From Cinclus cinclus (Eukaryota > Chordata > Aves > Passeriformes > Cinclidae), in NCBI RefSeq assembly GCF_963662255.1, contig NC_085055.1, forward strand, positions 667,979 to 731,978: 64,000 bases of DNA. The letters run 5' to 3'. The number at the start of each line of letters is the position of its first letter. Positions within the stretch are counted from its first letter, which is position 1. Positions 9,101-22,896 of this stretch are shown here, piece by piece. Below the pieces are notes generated by a model. It did no database searches. It was not told the origin of the DNA and was given only the letters and a program-made list of their open reading frames with translations. The translations under genes and the position numbers were made by a program.

Positions 9101-12100
9101 CCCAGCCCATCCCACTGGACAAGGAGCGTTTTCTGTCCTGGGGCAGTTTGTTCATGAGCCCGCCCCAAAGCGGCCGTGACTCCCCTCAGCTCGGTTTTTG
9201 GAGGACAGGTTTCCTCTCGTTGCTCCTGTCAGTGCTCCAGGTCCTTTTCCTGGCTCAGAGGTGTCTGCAGCAGCCACAACCTGACCTCACCTTTCTGCTG
9301 AACGTGTGTCACCCCGGGGCAAACCTCCCTCCAGGAGGGGTTCGACTGCAGATGTAAAGACAATACAAAATTTGGCAAGATAAAGCCTCAAACATGTTTT
9401 TAAAGCTTCTAAAATTGTTCAGACAAGTTCAAAATCCAATGTGAGCTCTGGGAGCTCAGGAGGGTTGGCAGGGATGGGGTTTTCTGTGTAATCCAGTCAG
9501 AACTCTACTTGTGGAATTTGCTGGCTGGAGTTTGTTATCATCTCAGTGGAACATGGATGGTCTCACCTTGATTCAGCACGGGAACTGGGCCAAGGAGCCC
9601 TGAACCACTCGTGTGACTGGCACTTTGGGGCTCAGAAAAAAGAACAATGCCTCAATTGAGCCCTGCACCAAATCCTGAGGTGGCATTTTTCGGTGCTACC
9701 CTGAGAACAGGGAAAATCTTGACACTGAATTCTGTTCCCCTGAGTGCTAGAGAGGGTGAGAAGGTTGCTGTTTGGTGCATTTTCTCCATCCTAATTACTG
9801 TCTGAAAAGCAAAGCATCTATTGCTTCCTTTCAGTTCTTCAGATTTTTTCTTCTGGATGACAGAGGTCAAGGCTTCTGGAGTGACACATTCCAATGCTGT
9901 GTTTCTGTGAGTTTAAACATGAGGTAAAAGATATTTTTAAGTTATTTGTACCAGTCTCCATGATCTGTAGACATGGTAGACTAGGAAACTGAAGTCACTT
10001 CTAAGAACATTTTCTAAAATCACTTATCTGAAAATCTACATTAAAATAAAAACAAATATTTTGAATGTACATGGACCTTGTCAACATTTTAAGAATATTT
10101 TATTTGATCTCAGGATATGCTGTCCGTTGTCATTAAGCTGCAGCTCTCACTTCTGAGAGGCAGAGCATTAAATTACAAGAGGTACCAAGTTCTCCCTCCT
10201 GAAGGTGGCTGACCAACATGTGGAATATTTTATTATAACGTGGCTGGGATTTCCCGGGGCAGCCTTAGGGACAACACAATGTTGTACAAACCCGTGCTGA
10301 GCTCGCTGCTTTGCTGGCAATTCTGGCCCTTGTCTGACTTAGAGACATTGGTTTAGCTGGAATTCATTACTAGGGAGAATGAAGGGAGCTTTTTGTTAAG
10401 TGAAACTATATTTTGGCAAGAAAGTGTGACTGAGTGTGAGCTCAGGAGTGCTGGGAAGAGGAAAGCTGAGTGAAGGAAGAGTTTGAGAACTGGATCTGCA
10501 CAGCAAATTGTATCAAAACTGGAGCACAATTTCTGCTTTTTCCAGCAGTTAGTTCCTAACATACATTTTGGTGGAATATCCTAGCTTTGGCCTAGCCAGG
10601 GGGGAAGGCAGAACTGCTCCGCAGCTCGTCCCCGTGGTTTGTGTGCAGGTCACCGTGGGCAGGTGGGTGGGCAGGAGAGCTGCCCAGGTGTGCACAAACA
10701 CCTGAGGTGGCACGAGGGCACAGCCTGGCTCCCCCGAGCCCTGGGCCAGGCTGTCAGGGTAACACCGGTGCTGCAAAGCTCAGCACTGAGATCCTTATCC
10801 AGCAAACCCCGCTGGGGCTGGCTCTGTCACAGCCCAGCCCAGGGGTCAGGCACAGCCCGGCCTCCCCTGCACACTCACTCCCCTGCCCTGCAAGAGCTTT
10901 GCTTTGCTGCTGCTTTGTTGCTTCTCTGTTCACCCTTTAAATGAGGGTTTGCTTTTTCTCCTCCCTCAGTGAAAGAGTCAGTGGAAAAAGACTCGAGCTT
11001 CAGGGAATGGAGTCAGAGAAAGTAAATGATGTACAGGAGGAATGATTCTTTTTCTTCTTAGGAGATGGAAATAGCCTCACTTTTCAGGCAGGGACTCTGC
11101 ATGTCAGCCTGTTCATTAGTCTGGTATTAATGATGATCCCATCATTAATGGGACAGCAGCAGAGCCCAGGAGAGTCTGGGTGCAGCTCATGCCCATCAGG
11201 GGTTGTTGTGTGGGGCTCTGGCTCTTCAGGTAGTCTTCAGCTTCCTTCAGGAAAATTGTGGGGGGCTGATCCACAGACCTGGGATCTTGACAGAAATAGT
11301 GGATGATACCTTTACTACCAGGAGTCAATAGAAATTATATTAAAGAGCCAGAACACAGCTTTGGAGAACACCACCCTGATGTGTTCCATGCAACAGGGGT
11401 TTTTAATGCAATTCTAATCTTATTTAAGTTCCTGAATTACATATCTGGGTTTTGCTTGATGATGTTTGGTTTTTAATTTGTTCTTCCATTGCAGACATTG
11501 CCTGGTCCCTCCCTCATCCCATTGTTCCTTTGTGATACAGTCCCAGCAGTTTCCCAGGGCAGCCCTGCAGATGCCTCTGTTCCTGCAACACAGCATTCCC
11601 ACTCTGCCTCAGTTTATCCCTCCTCATGCTCCCTTTTCTCTCCACATTGTGCTAATTCTCCTTAAAGGCCCTTTGCAAAATGTTTTCACGTTGTTCTTTT
11701 CCTTCACAGCTTCTTGCTGGCCAAGTTCTTTCAATGCCTCTGTGGGTTGCTGGGTGCCTTGAAAAGGATGGCATGACCCTCCAAGTGCCTTGTTGGGAAT
11801 TTTCAAAATAACACACTTAGGTACAACTCTCCTGTGGCTCAAGGCCACAGTCAGACATTTCAGTTCCATTGTAATGAGCTGGACAAACTCCCAGCAAAGC
11901 AGCAACCACTTCTGGAAGCACGGTCACTGTTTGGAGCTGCTGGTGTATCTGTGCAAATATTGATTTTGGGACAGTCAGAGCTGTCTGCGTGGGCAGTGTG
12001 GTGCTGAGCACAGGGCAGGGAGTGCTGCACTCCAGGAAACCAAGCAGCCCATCAGAGGAATGTATCTTGTAAAGGGGACTGGGCCATGGCTGCCTTCCTG

Positions 12101-12325
12101 TCCCCTCCTGTCCCTGGCAGCTCCATGCTCTAGATCCCTTCTGTACCTCCCTGGAGGCAATCCAGCTTCTCCTGGGTGGGATGGGCTCTTGTTGATGTCC
12201 ACACCAGGTGTGCAGGGCCAGGGACCCCCAGAGCTGCTGCTTTTGAACTCCATGCAGAACAGATGACCTGGGCTCTGTAAATTCTCTGCGGTGTGGGCAG
12301 CTCACTGAGCTCCTTCTGGGTGCAT

Positions 12326-12450
12326 CCCATCCCATCCCATCCCATCCCATCCCATCCCATCCCATCCCATCCCATCCCATCCCATCCCATCCCATCCCAT
12401 CCCATCCCATCCCATCCCATCCCATCCCATCCCATCCCATCCCATCCCAA
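12326..12450. repeat. (CCCAT)n pentanucleotide microsatellite
   Basis: 24 uninterrupted CCCAT units (12326-12445) followed by CCCAA. It produces long artefact frames of repeated GMGWD on the minus strand, which are not genes. Confidence 0.98.
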
Positions 12451-15400
12451 TCATGGCCAGAACCGGCTGAGCTGGGGAAGGTCAGTATTTCCTGGTCTGG
12501 AAAGCTGTGACACCTTGCTCTGCCACATGGGTCAGAGGTGGCCATGAAGGGAGGGGCTGTGTGCCACTCCAGGTCAGAGTGTTTAACTCTGTTTAACCCT
12601 GCCTGTGCCTGAGGAAGATCTGCTCTCCTCATTACTGGGGCAGATGTTCAGCCAGGGTGATTCCGTGTTTGATCTGCAATGACACGCTCCATCAGTGGTT
12701 CCTGTGCTCCCAGGGAGATCTTCAATCTCCTGTCAGGAGGGACAGGCACCTGCAAACCCACTGCAGGCACTGCTGCTAAAGCTCTTCTGCAGGTGTGGGC
12801 TGGGTGCTTTCAACACTCATCTCAAACATCAGCTGGAGTGTTTTTTTCATGGTTTGAATTGCAAAAGCAGCACTAAACCAGATTTTGGAGGTCTCTGTCT
12901 TGCTCTCTGGAGTTGTTTTGTGAGGGTGATTAATCGGGCACCTTCCTGTTTCTTGATGGCCACTATACATCATGGATTTACATCCACAGGATAAGGCAGC
13001 AAGCTTACAAATCTATAGCCCCCATAACCTATAGGTTAATGCAGCAGTTAAAGGAAAAAGTTCTGCAGTTCATTAACAAGAACCTGAACACCTCCCAGCC
13101 AACTGACAGCAAACCAAAGGCTGATTTTTGATGCACATTTTTTGCTTATCCTGGAATAACAATTTGTCATCTGCTGAAAATGGCCCTACACACTGGTCTT
13201 TAACTCGGCTTTTAATTGTTGAAAAAACAAAGAGAACCCCCCAACAAAAAAAAACAAAAAACCTAACCAACTCCACCCTCACCCAAAGAAGGCAGCAGAC
13301 ACCTCTGGGTAAGGGAGATGAGGGATGGCTGTTTATTCCCAAATTATGTTTTATTTCCCAGTGACAATAAACAATTTCAAAGCAGAGTCCAGGTGCCAGC
13401 TGTAGCCTTTCCCCTGCTCCCCTGCCCATCTGGTTGGTGCTGCTCTCTGTTAGCAGTTCTGATCAGCCAGGCAGCAGCATTATTTTCAGGTGCCAGAAGG
13501 GTGAGGCACAGCTGCTGCCAGGCACAAAAACCCTGGGACTATTTAAGGCAGGCACAGGTTAGCCCCTGTTTGGCTGGGGCAAGTGTTTTCTCTTGTGGCT
13601 GAGTCCCTGCTTTGAGGCCTGTGATTGAAAACCAGCAATAGCAGGATGTGAGAAACCTCATGAATGCAGGAATTCTTCTGTGAGTCTTCAAAAGTCAAGG
13701 TCAAGACTAGAAAATGAGAGCTCTTCTGGGCTGAGCTGTGGGGACAAGGGAAGCAAAGATACCTGTGCTGCAGGTAAGGAAGCCTGAATGCTGCCCTGGG
13801 CTCTTGATATTGGCAGCTCAGGGAGTAGGAGTGTGTTTTACCCAGTAAGGGCCATTTACTGCTGAACTGGCCATGATGGGTCACATGGAATTAGACTAGA
13901 CTCTCCTGAGTAAATTTAACTTGCATTAGAAGATTTTCCTGCTATAGCTATGCCAGCAAAAGTAAATGTGTGTGTTCTGGGGCTGGGTGTGCTAAATGGA
14001 GCCATGCTGGGTTTGTGGAGAGCTGGCAGTGCTAAGCTGATGAAGGCAGAGGGGATGCTCACTTGCTGGTCCATTTCAAAACCTTCAGCTCTAAGTTAAG
14101 GAATAATTTTTTTTCTGGAATAGCATGTGAAGAATTGTTTGGGAGGAAAAAGCGTGTGAAAGTGTGATATGGATTAAAAAGTGGAGCGTTCACACTTGTT
14201 ATTTTCTCCTTTTTCTCTGTTTATGTGTTCAGCAGAGAAATTCTCCACTACTTCCAAGCAGTTGAGGCTATCTAATTAAAAGTCCTTTAAAAATTGTAGT
14301 TCTCCTAATTGAAACAATGAGGTCATAGATGAATAATGATCTCCCACTGTGTTTTCTGCTGCTTTTGTCTTAACAATATTTTCCTCTGGCTTCTTTAATG
14401 GCTCACAGGGACTGCTCTGTGGCTGCTGCCTTTCCAAAGCTCTGGTAGTGGCTGTGTCCCATGGCAAATTAAACACTCATGAACTGCTCTGCTTTGAGCT
14501 GTGGATGTAGGGTGGTTCAACATTTAAACCACGCTAAAGCTGTGATGTCACTTATTAGACTTAATTAGTTTATTCGTGTTATGGTTTAAAGTGGATCACC
14601 GCAGGCAAAATCAAGATCTAGTCAAAAAACCACTTCACAAACATCTCCAGATGAGGTTTCTGAAGTCTGTGTTGGCTAATTATGCTCCAGCACTGAGTAA
14701 TACTGTGCAGTTTCTTTCTCTGTGTTCTGCAGACTGGCTGTCCAGGTTGTGTTTAACCTCATACTTGTGCAGAGAAGTATTTGAGCTGTTACACAAAGTA
14801 ACATGACTTGGCATTTTTAAAAAGCGGGTGCTCTTAAGTGTAATGCTAAAAATGTCTGGAGTCTGCTGAAGCATGTGAAGAAGTTCACTGTGACAGGTGA
14901 CGTGGCTTGAAGGTCTTGAAGGTCTCGTGTCTCAGGCAGGAGTGACCAGGGTAACCTGAGGGGATGGACAGGAGCAGCACTGCTGAGCTGCAGTGACACC
15001 TGTGGCATTCCCAGTAAACCAGTAAAGGGGCTGTCTAAAGGCCTGTGCCACCGACTGCAAGGAAAGGGGTAACTTGGAATTAATTGTATCACTGAAGGTA
15101 TTTCCAGAACATTTTGAGCTCTATCTCGGTGTGGTAGCTCTAAGCCATGGATGTATTGGTGACGGCATAGATCCAGGTTCCCTGGACCCAGAGGTTCCTG
15201 TAAACTTCTCATCAGTGAAGTGAATTCCCCTCCAATTCCAGGAAACCAGAGTCCAATCTGGCATACCAAAGAAGTTTATAGACTTGTATTTGTAACAACA
15301 TTTGTTTACCTGGGGAATGCTTTTTGGTGCTTGCCACTGCCCTCCAGGTGTGGAGCAGGGCCCTGGCTAGCCCTGGGCTGTCAGCTCTAACCCTGCCCTG

Positions 15401-18400
15401 GGTCTGGCTCCAGGAGTGGAAATGTCCTGGGATGAGGGGAATGGGGCAGGAGATGCCACCCTCTGACCCTGAGCTGGGGGACGGGGCTGGGCACCCCTCA
15501 GCCCTGCTGGATGGAACAAAGGCTTTCTGTTAGGGACAGGGTAAGGCAAGAAGGGGCTGGTGAGGGGCAGAGCTTCCTTCCCTGGGGCACTGCTCTGGTG
15601 TTCCATTTGTTTTGGAAGGCATGTTTCAGACCTCGCTGTGTTGGTTTGTGTCAGAGCTGTCGGCTGGATCAAATGTCCTTCCCATTCCTGAACAGAATCA
15701 ACTCTCCAGGGATGAATGTTGCACACTGTTCCAAAACTATTCCTTTTCTTCCATAAAAGCCTCCTATGGAATATCCAGCTGCTGTGCTGAAAGTCAAGAA
15801 ATCTGATGCTTTCCTACATATCAAAACACAACAAACCTCCATTTATTCCCCCTACATCTTACTCCAGTTTCTTGCCCCCCTGTTGCTGTTGGCATAACTC
15901 TTACTGTAAATTCCATCCTTTTGGTGAGCAAGGAGAAGGGGCAGTGCTGGGGGAGCACAGTGCTCCTCACCTGCAGCCCCTGCCTGGCATTTCCTGGGGC
16001 AGGAGATGCTGCAGGGTCCCCTGGGACACCTGGGCAAGCAGGGATCCTCTGTGAGGAGTCAGGCTCTGGGGTTTGGGATCCCTTCATTCAGCCCAGCATG
16101 ATCTGGTTTTATTTATCCTGTGAGGGATGTGGGATAGAGAGCACTTGGAAGCAACTCAACAGCCACTAAAATAAATGTTCTTTTCTGTTTATTCCTTGGC
16201 TTGCATCTGGAAATTAAATGTGCTGCATTAGGAATCTCAAACTTTGTCTTACTGAGTCTTTAATTGAATGCAGGTCAAACCCAAAAGCATAACTGCCTTC
16301 TGCTGCTCCACTAGGAAAAATCACGAATTTTAGAGAGGCTGTGGGTGCAACACATTGCTTCTGTAGGTACAATACATCACTGCTGTGGAAAACCTTTACT
16401 TTCATCAGGACATGGCACTGACTCCAGTTTTGGATGGTTGAATCTAGGAACAGGGAATAACCAGATCAATAAAGACTTTTATGCTGGTCTTGGGTAAAAC
16501 TACAGCAAGTTATGAATGCAGGCTGAGTTCTGTTTAAAGCTGGCGAGTCTCTGCTAAAAACTGGTAAATTTTCCACAATAGTCAGCTTAATGGTGCGTTT
16601 TTTACATAAAGAAATTTGTTGAATCAAGCTGAAAGGAATGTGTCCTTAAGTCTTTCAGCAGTTCTGGAGCCACACGTTCATCAGCACTGTTCAGAAACCC
16701 CAACAATGTTGTTCTTATTTCTACAACATTTGCCTCAATTTCCTGTTTTCCAATAATTTTTGAGTTGAAGAGAAAACGACTTTTTTTCTCAATGCTGTCT
16801 CAGGGCTGAAGGTACTTGTCAGTATGTGTGCAGAAATTATTTCCCAAGGAAGCTTAGCTCTGCCAGGTGCTGTCACCTGGGCTGGTGCTGTAGTAATGGG
16901 CTGGAACCCTGTGGCCAGAAGCTGGTCTAGCTCAAAGTCCTGGTTTATCCTGCTGAATTTTCCCTGCCAGCCCTGAGTCAACGGGGACTTGTGCAATTAA
17001 ACAGTTTTTAAACCTCTGCCAGCATGTTAATAAAGCCTTGTTTTTGTGAAAAGCACTTGGAAAACAACTCTAAACACTGGATTTATTTGCAGTAAATGTT
17101 GTACTTAATCACAGAAGATTTTAGTCTGATTTTGCAAACATCATGCACATTTTTTGCTTTGTTTTAGAGCAGAGAACCAGGCACTGGTTACCTGTTGGAA
17201 GTGGTGAGTGAGTGGCTCTGAAGCAGCTTCCTCCCACTCCTTCTCCTCCTCTCTCTCTGTGCTGTGCCTTGCACTCCCGCAGTGCTGTGTCCGTGGAGCA
17301 GCTCAGTGCAGGGATGGCAGCAGCCTCAAAGTAATCCTGATCTTTCTTCTTCTTCAGGCAGAGCCTGTGTCCCTCAGAGCAACTCAGGAAGGGAGGTTTC
17401 CCAGTCAGGGTCAATAGATGAGAGAACCCAAAGCTGTACCTGGGCAAAACTGTTGGTTTTCCAGCCTTTGAACTAAATCCAGTCTTTCTTTTTCTAGAAA
17501 AGGATTTCCAGAATTCCCTTTTCACTGTAAGAATGAAAAAGGACAGCTTGGCTTCTCTTTCCTTTTCTAAGAGACTCAGCTCATTTCTGAGTCCTTCCTG
17601 GAAAACCATTTTCTGATGTTGAAGTTAGCCAAGAGCAGAGTGGCTGCCTGGGAGCACTTAGCTGTAAATTCACATGCTCTTGGCCTCTGGTTTGTTTTAT
17701 CTCTGGTGTGTTAAGCAGAAAGCCTTTGGCTTGGTTCTGGTTTTGCTGACAATGTGAGGTCCAAAGTGACTTCCCCAGAAGGGTGTTACAGTCAGATTAA
17801 CATCGTGTGTGTTGGGCAAAACTGGCAGCTTCTGATCAAGTGATGGCATGATGGAAAAGTGAAAATAACATTTGTTTCCACTTTAGTCTTTGTGTCAGCC
17901 CCAGAGCAGTACCAAGTATCTGTGAGATTCCCACTGGAGCTGCAATTCCTGCAGCCTGGGTCCCAGGGCAGGAGCAGTGAGGGGGGTCAGGGACAAGGGA
18001 GGGAGCTGCTGCAGCCCCCAGCCCTTGGGAGGGCTCATCCTGCAGGCTCAGACAGCCCTGGGGTGACAGGGGGTCCCTGCAGCTTCTTTGCTGTGTCTGT
18101 GTGTGCTCCTGGGCTGGATGTCTGCACATCCCACCAGCGCCTGACCAGGAGCACCACGGGGCTCCCGGCGCTGCTTTCCAAGCAGGGGAAATGTCCCTGA
18201 GGGGAGGTGAATGGAGCACTGGGAATGGTGAGATCCACACTGCCAGGCTGTGCCAGCCCCCAGCTCAGGCTGTGCCAGCCCCCAGCTCAGGATGCCACCC
18301 AGGGCTGCTCTGGCCCAGGAGCTGCACTCTGCTCCCTCCATCCATCCCTGATGCTACAAGAACAAGAAACATCTGGCAGAGAGGCCACGTAGCTCAGACC

Positions 18401-19400
18401 TTCTAAGTGCAGATGCTTTGGAGAGCTGTGTACAAATATGGAACTTGAGTCTTCTTTGTTGTTGGAACATCTGACACTTTCCCCTGTGCTGAGCCCCTGC
18501 TCCACCTGGCATTTTTCTGTGGAAGGTCTCCTGCTGGCTTTTCCCTGTCCCCTGGCAATACTGGTTTAAGTATAAACCAAGCTGGGAGTGCCACAGGGCT
18601 CACTCTGCTCCTGCTGGCAAGGTCTCCCTTGTGACTACGTGTAAAAAATACCTGGTTGGTTGTGTATGAGCTGGATTAAATTTCTAGGTCATGGTAAGCA
18701 GGGATGAGGGGCCAAATTCTGATCCAGTGATGACATGGGTAAACTCCCACTGATTTCCAAAGACAGAATTGGCTGTAGAGGGCTGGGTTTTGCAAATCCA
18801 AGTGCCTCTGACAAACACATTTGGCTCACTTTCTGCCAGCACTCCATTATTTTTTTCCCCAGTTCAGATGTTTATGTGAGTGCTTGCTGGCTTGAGAGGC
18901 TGGATGTGTCTGGATATATCTGAGGGTATAAATGAAACTAAACATATCTCTCAAATGCCATCAGCACTGCTCAGCTGGAGGAGCCTTACAGAGCTCTTGT
19001 GCCTTTGTCTCACAGCTCTGCTCCTCTGGTTTCCCCTGCCTGGGAGGGTGCAGGTTTCTTGTAAGAATTCCTACAGCTGTCCCCTCCCAGATCTGCACAT
19101 GGGTTAACCCCAGTGAGCCTGAAATGGCAACCAGGTTGTTGTAATGGCACCAAAATTCATGGTGGGCACAAATCCTGAAAGACAAAATCTTTTCATGTCA
19201 TATGGAGAAATGGTTTTTTGAAGCACAAGAAGTACTGATGTTAGTGGCACATGTCTGCAATAAGCAGTGCAAAACAAATTTGGGGCCAGAACCTTTCCTG
19301 CAGGCCCTGCAGTGCAGTACTGAGCCAGTGTAATTTGTTTATCCTGATACTGAGATAAACAACTGCTGTGGTTTAAGCCCCAGACATAACCAGCACGGCA

Positions 19401-19431
<31 letters not shown>

Positions 19432-19432
19432 C
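19401..19432. repeat. (GT)12(GC)4 alternating dinucleotide tract
   Basis: 32 bp of strictly alternating purine-pyrimidine sequence, twelve GT then four GC. Confidence 0.97.
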
Positions 19433-19693
19433 AACAGTTTTTACAATTTTATTCCATTTGTATTAAAAAGACAATAAAATTTATCTATATAGCTGTAAGA
19501 ACAGCAGTCACCTCAGTGAAATGTGCTTTCAGCAGCAGGAGTGTAGGAGTGACACACGGTGGGAAAACATAAAACCAAGCATAAACACCTTCCCTAGACC
19601 AGGGCACTCAGGGAGCTGCCAGAATGTGCCAAGTTCTGACAGTGAGTGTGACTGCCAGAGCAGCCTCTGCAATGGGACACAGAGCAAGAGAGA

Positions 19694-20056
19694 GGTAAAC
19701 GGGGCTCAGAGCAAGAGAGAGAGGGGTAAACGGGGCACAGAGCAAGAGAGAGAGGGGTAAACGGGGCACAGAGCAAGAGAGAGAGGGGTAAACGGGGCAC
19801 AAAGCTGAGAGAGAGGGGTAAACGGGGCACAGAGCTGAGACAGAGGGGTAAACGGGGCACAGAGCTGAGAGAGAGAGGGGTAAACGGGGCACAGAGCTGA
19901 GAGAGAGGGGTAAACGGGGCACAGAGCAAGAGAGAGAGGGGTAAACGGGGCACAGAGCAAGAGAGAGAGGGGTAAACGGGGCACAGAGCTGAGAGAGAGA
20001 GGGGTAAACGGGGCTCAGAGCTGAGAGAGAGGGGTAAACGGGGCACAGAGCTGAGA
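19694..20056. repeat. 30-32-bp minisatellite
   Basis: About twelve copies of GGGGTAAACGGGGCACAGAG followed by either CAAGAGAGAGA or CTGAGAGA(GA)n. The length differences come from the GA tail. The frames through it (repeated LCAPFTPLSL) are artefacts. Confidence 0.95.
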
Positions 20057-22582
20057 GGGGCTTGCACTGAAACCCTCACAGAATTCTCTTCCTTCAGACC
20101 GTGTGGTCAGCAGCTCTCGTGCTGCATGCAGGGAATGTTTTTCCTTCATTGCAGAGGGGAGGTTTAGCCTTCATTTCCTTTCTGGCCAGGCTTGTCAGGG
20201 GATGTGGAGATTTTCTCTGTCCTTCTGGATGTACACACTGTTCTTCGCTATTTTTCTGTTCACCAGTGTTATAAGCTGTAATTCTGTGTTAAAACCAAAA
20301 CACTGCCTGGAATCAGCAGTCAGCAGGGAGTCCAGCAATGCTGGCTGTAACACACTTCCACACTTGTTAAGCCATTGCAGTGAGCAGTTCGACCCATTGA
20401 TGCTTCTTCCTCTCTACTTCCTGGGATGTCAAATGCTATCCTGGGTTTTCTTTGTAGTTTCCTGGGAGTTTTTCTGCTGTCGTCCCTTCCTGTGGTCACT
20501 GCCACATGTGCAGCATTCTGGGGATGTCAGTGAACATCAGGTGCCCTTTGCATGGGCATCTCCTGGCTGCCCTCACCTTGCACTGTGCAGGTAAAGCCCA
20601 GAATATCCCAGGAAGTTTTTCTTTCCTGAGCTGCTGGGAGTGGATGGAATGAGTGAGACTTTTCCCCCTGCAACAACTGGTTGTGTTTAAATTGTTCATA
20701 GGTGTCATTAAGAGGCTGTGATACATTTCCAGGTGTAGTTTTTGAAATAGTTTTATTTCAAGACCAAGACATTCAGAGAGCCTGAGTAACATATCTAACT
20801 CATGGGTTCATTCCCAGAGTCAGAAATTTCCTTGGCTTGGGCAGTTGGCTGGGATCCAGCTCTCATTTCTGACTTCTGAAGATGTGACCAAGGGAAGTGC
20901 TGACCCTGCTGAGGGTCTCACAGGTGTCCCAAAGGTGATGAGGAGGGGTCAGGCACCCAGGGCTGGTGGGGGAAGCCGAGATGGATTTCCCCTCCCTGCA
21001 GGAACCAGACTGCTGCAGCTGGGCTGGGTCCTGCCCCAGTCCCTCCCGGGGCCAGCTCCCCTCCTGGACACTGGATGGGGAATTCAGTTTTCTCCGAGGC
21101 TGCTGTGATGAGTCTGCTCCTGGAGTGACAGCTCTGGATTGTGAACACCTCTGGGATAAACTGGCTCTGGGAGCTAAAGGCAGAATTTGTTTCTAGCCAG
21201 AAAGAATGCAGTGCATGGAAAAACCATAAAAGTTTCTGGTTGTGGCAGGATTACAGCAGGGCTGACAGTGAAAGTTCCTGCTTGGAGCAGGATTACAGCA
21301 GGAATGAAATTTCTCAGGAACTCAGAGTTTCCACTCAAATACAGACATTGATAATTTTATATTTGCTTCTTTGTGGCTTGAAATCAACCTCCTCCTGAAG
21401 CTGATTTTTCAGTGTTGTAGAAGCTAAATCTTCTATAACGCATTTTATAATTTTAAAAAATCTTTTTTGTTGCAAAATTGTGTTTTATTAGAGCGAACAA
21501 AACTGCAGGCAAAGGTACGTTTATTTTGGAATTTAGTGTGTTACCTGTGTCACTCAGGACTGTTCCACGTTTAGATTCAGTCCTGCTGGGGTCAAACCTG
21601 GCAGCTCTGTGCCCCTTGCAAAGGGTGAAGCTGTTCCTGCTCCGGGAGCTGTGGCACAGGACCCTGCTCCAGGCTGGGGACATTTCCCTCTGCCTGCTGG
21701 GAGCTGGGTGAAGTCCAAGTGACACAGCCAGAGCAGGCTCCCCAGACCCCCTGACTGCCCAGGATGTGGAGCCGACCCCCTCCAGGGTCCCAGTGCCAGG
21801 GTGGGCACGCAGCTCCTGCTGCACCACAGCCCAGGGGTGCAGCCTGGGATAACTGCGTGCCATGGCTCTGTTCAGGGCCACCAGGACGGTGCCAGGGCCA
21901 CCAGGCTGGGATGGGCTGGAGCATGAAACACCAGCTGCTGATGGCTGGGATTGTTTAAAAAGCAGGGGCTGTGGGTTTTAAATCTGACACCATTCTCATT
22001 CTGAGGCTGTTCCTGTGAAGTTTCGGTCAACCCTTTTGGCCAGTCCTTGGTGAAATCCCAGCAGAAATCTCAGTCCCGTTAATATTCGAATTGTTTTCCT
22101 CAGCTCTGTTGGTTACGGGCAAAGGCTGTGGGTTCTCTTGCAGCTCTTTAATGGTTTTACACATGAGAAAATGATGGGATGCACTTTTCATAGGGCTCTT
22201 GGAAGTGATGGGGCCAGAAAGGGAGACTTGCCAGGGGGTCTGCAGGCACCGGCAGGCAGGTTTCCTTTGTCCTTCACACTGTGCAAAGCCAGGAGTGACT
22301 TTCCACCCCTGCCTTTGCCTTCCCACCGGCAAAACACGGCCTTGGAGCTGATTTAATATTTAGAGAAGTGGTTTGAGAGCTATTTGCTTAGCTTGCACTA
22401 TTATTATTAAAGACAGAAATGGGTTTTTAAAGGTTTTAGTGAGTTATAATTGTAGATGGTTTTTACTTCAAATCACCCAGTGGGAGCACTGGGACTTGCT
22501 CTGCAAAATGCAGAAACCTGAGCTGCAGCAGTGATGAGCCTCAGGGACTTGGTTGTTTCATTGCAAATCCGCTGCAGTTGCT

Positions 22583-22896
22583 TCAGAATCAGAGAATCAA
22601 TGAGGCTGAAAAATAACTCCAAGATCACAAAGTGCAGCCTGTGACCAATCCCCACCTCGTCACCCATCCCAGAGCACTGAGTGCAGTCTTTCCTTGAGCA
22701 CCTCCAGGGATGGAGACTCCACCACCTCCCTGGGCAGTGTCTAACAACCCATTCCGTGAAGAAATTCTCCCTGATGTCCGATTGCCCTGAACCTCTTCAG
22801 AGCAGCTGGAGGCCACTTGCCCCTGTCCTGTCACGTCTTCCCTGGAAGAAGAGGCTGACCCCCACCTGGCCACAGCCTCCTGTTGGGCAGAAATAT
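22583..22896 (-). mobile_element. CR1 LINE 3' fragment (about 310 bp)
   Basis: Begins CAGAATCAGAGAATCAATGA and continues through recognisable CR1 stretches: CACCTCCAGGGATGG, ACTCCACCACCTCCCTGGGC, GAAGAAATTCTCCCTGATGTC and AAGAGGCTGACCCCCACCTG. Orientation is reverse (the element's 3' end lies at the left). Confidence 0.85.

Noticed and set aside
11817..12632. 271-codon minus-strand frame
   Set aside because: Contains the (CCCAT)n array translated as repeated GMGWD; no domain outside it.
19594..20079. 161-codon minus-strand frame with repeated LCAPFTPLSL
   Set aside because: Translation of the 30-32-bp minisatellite.
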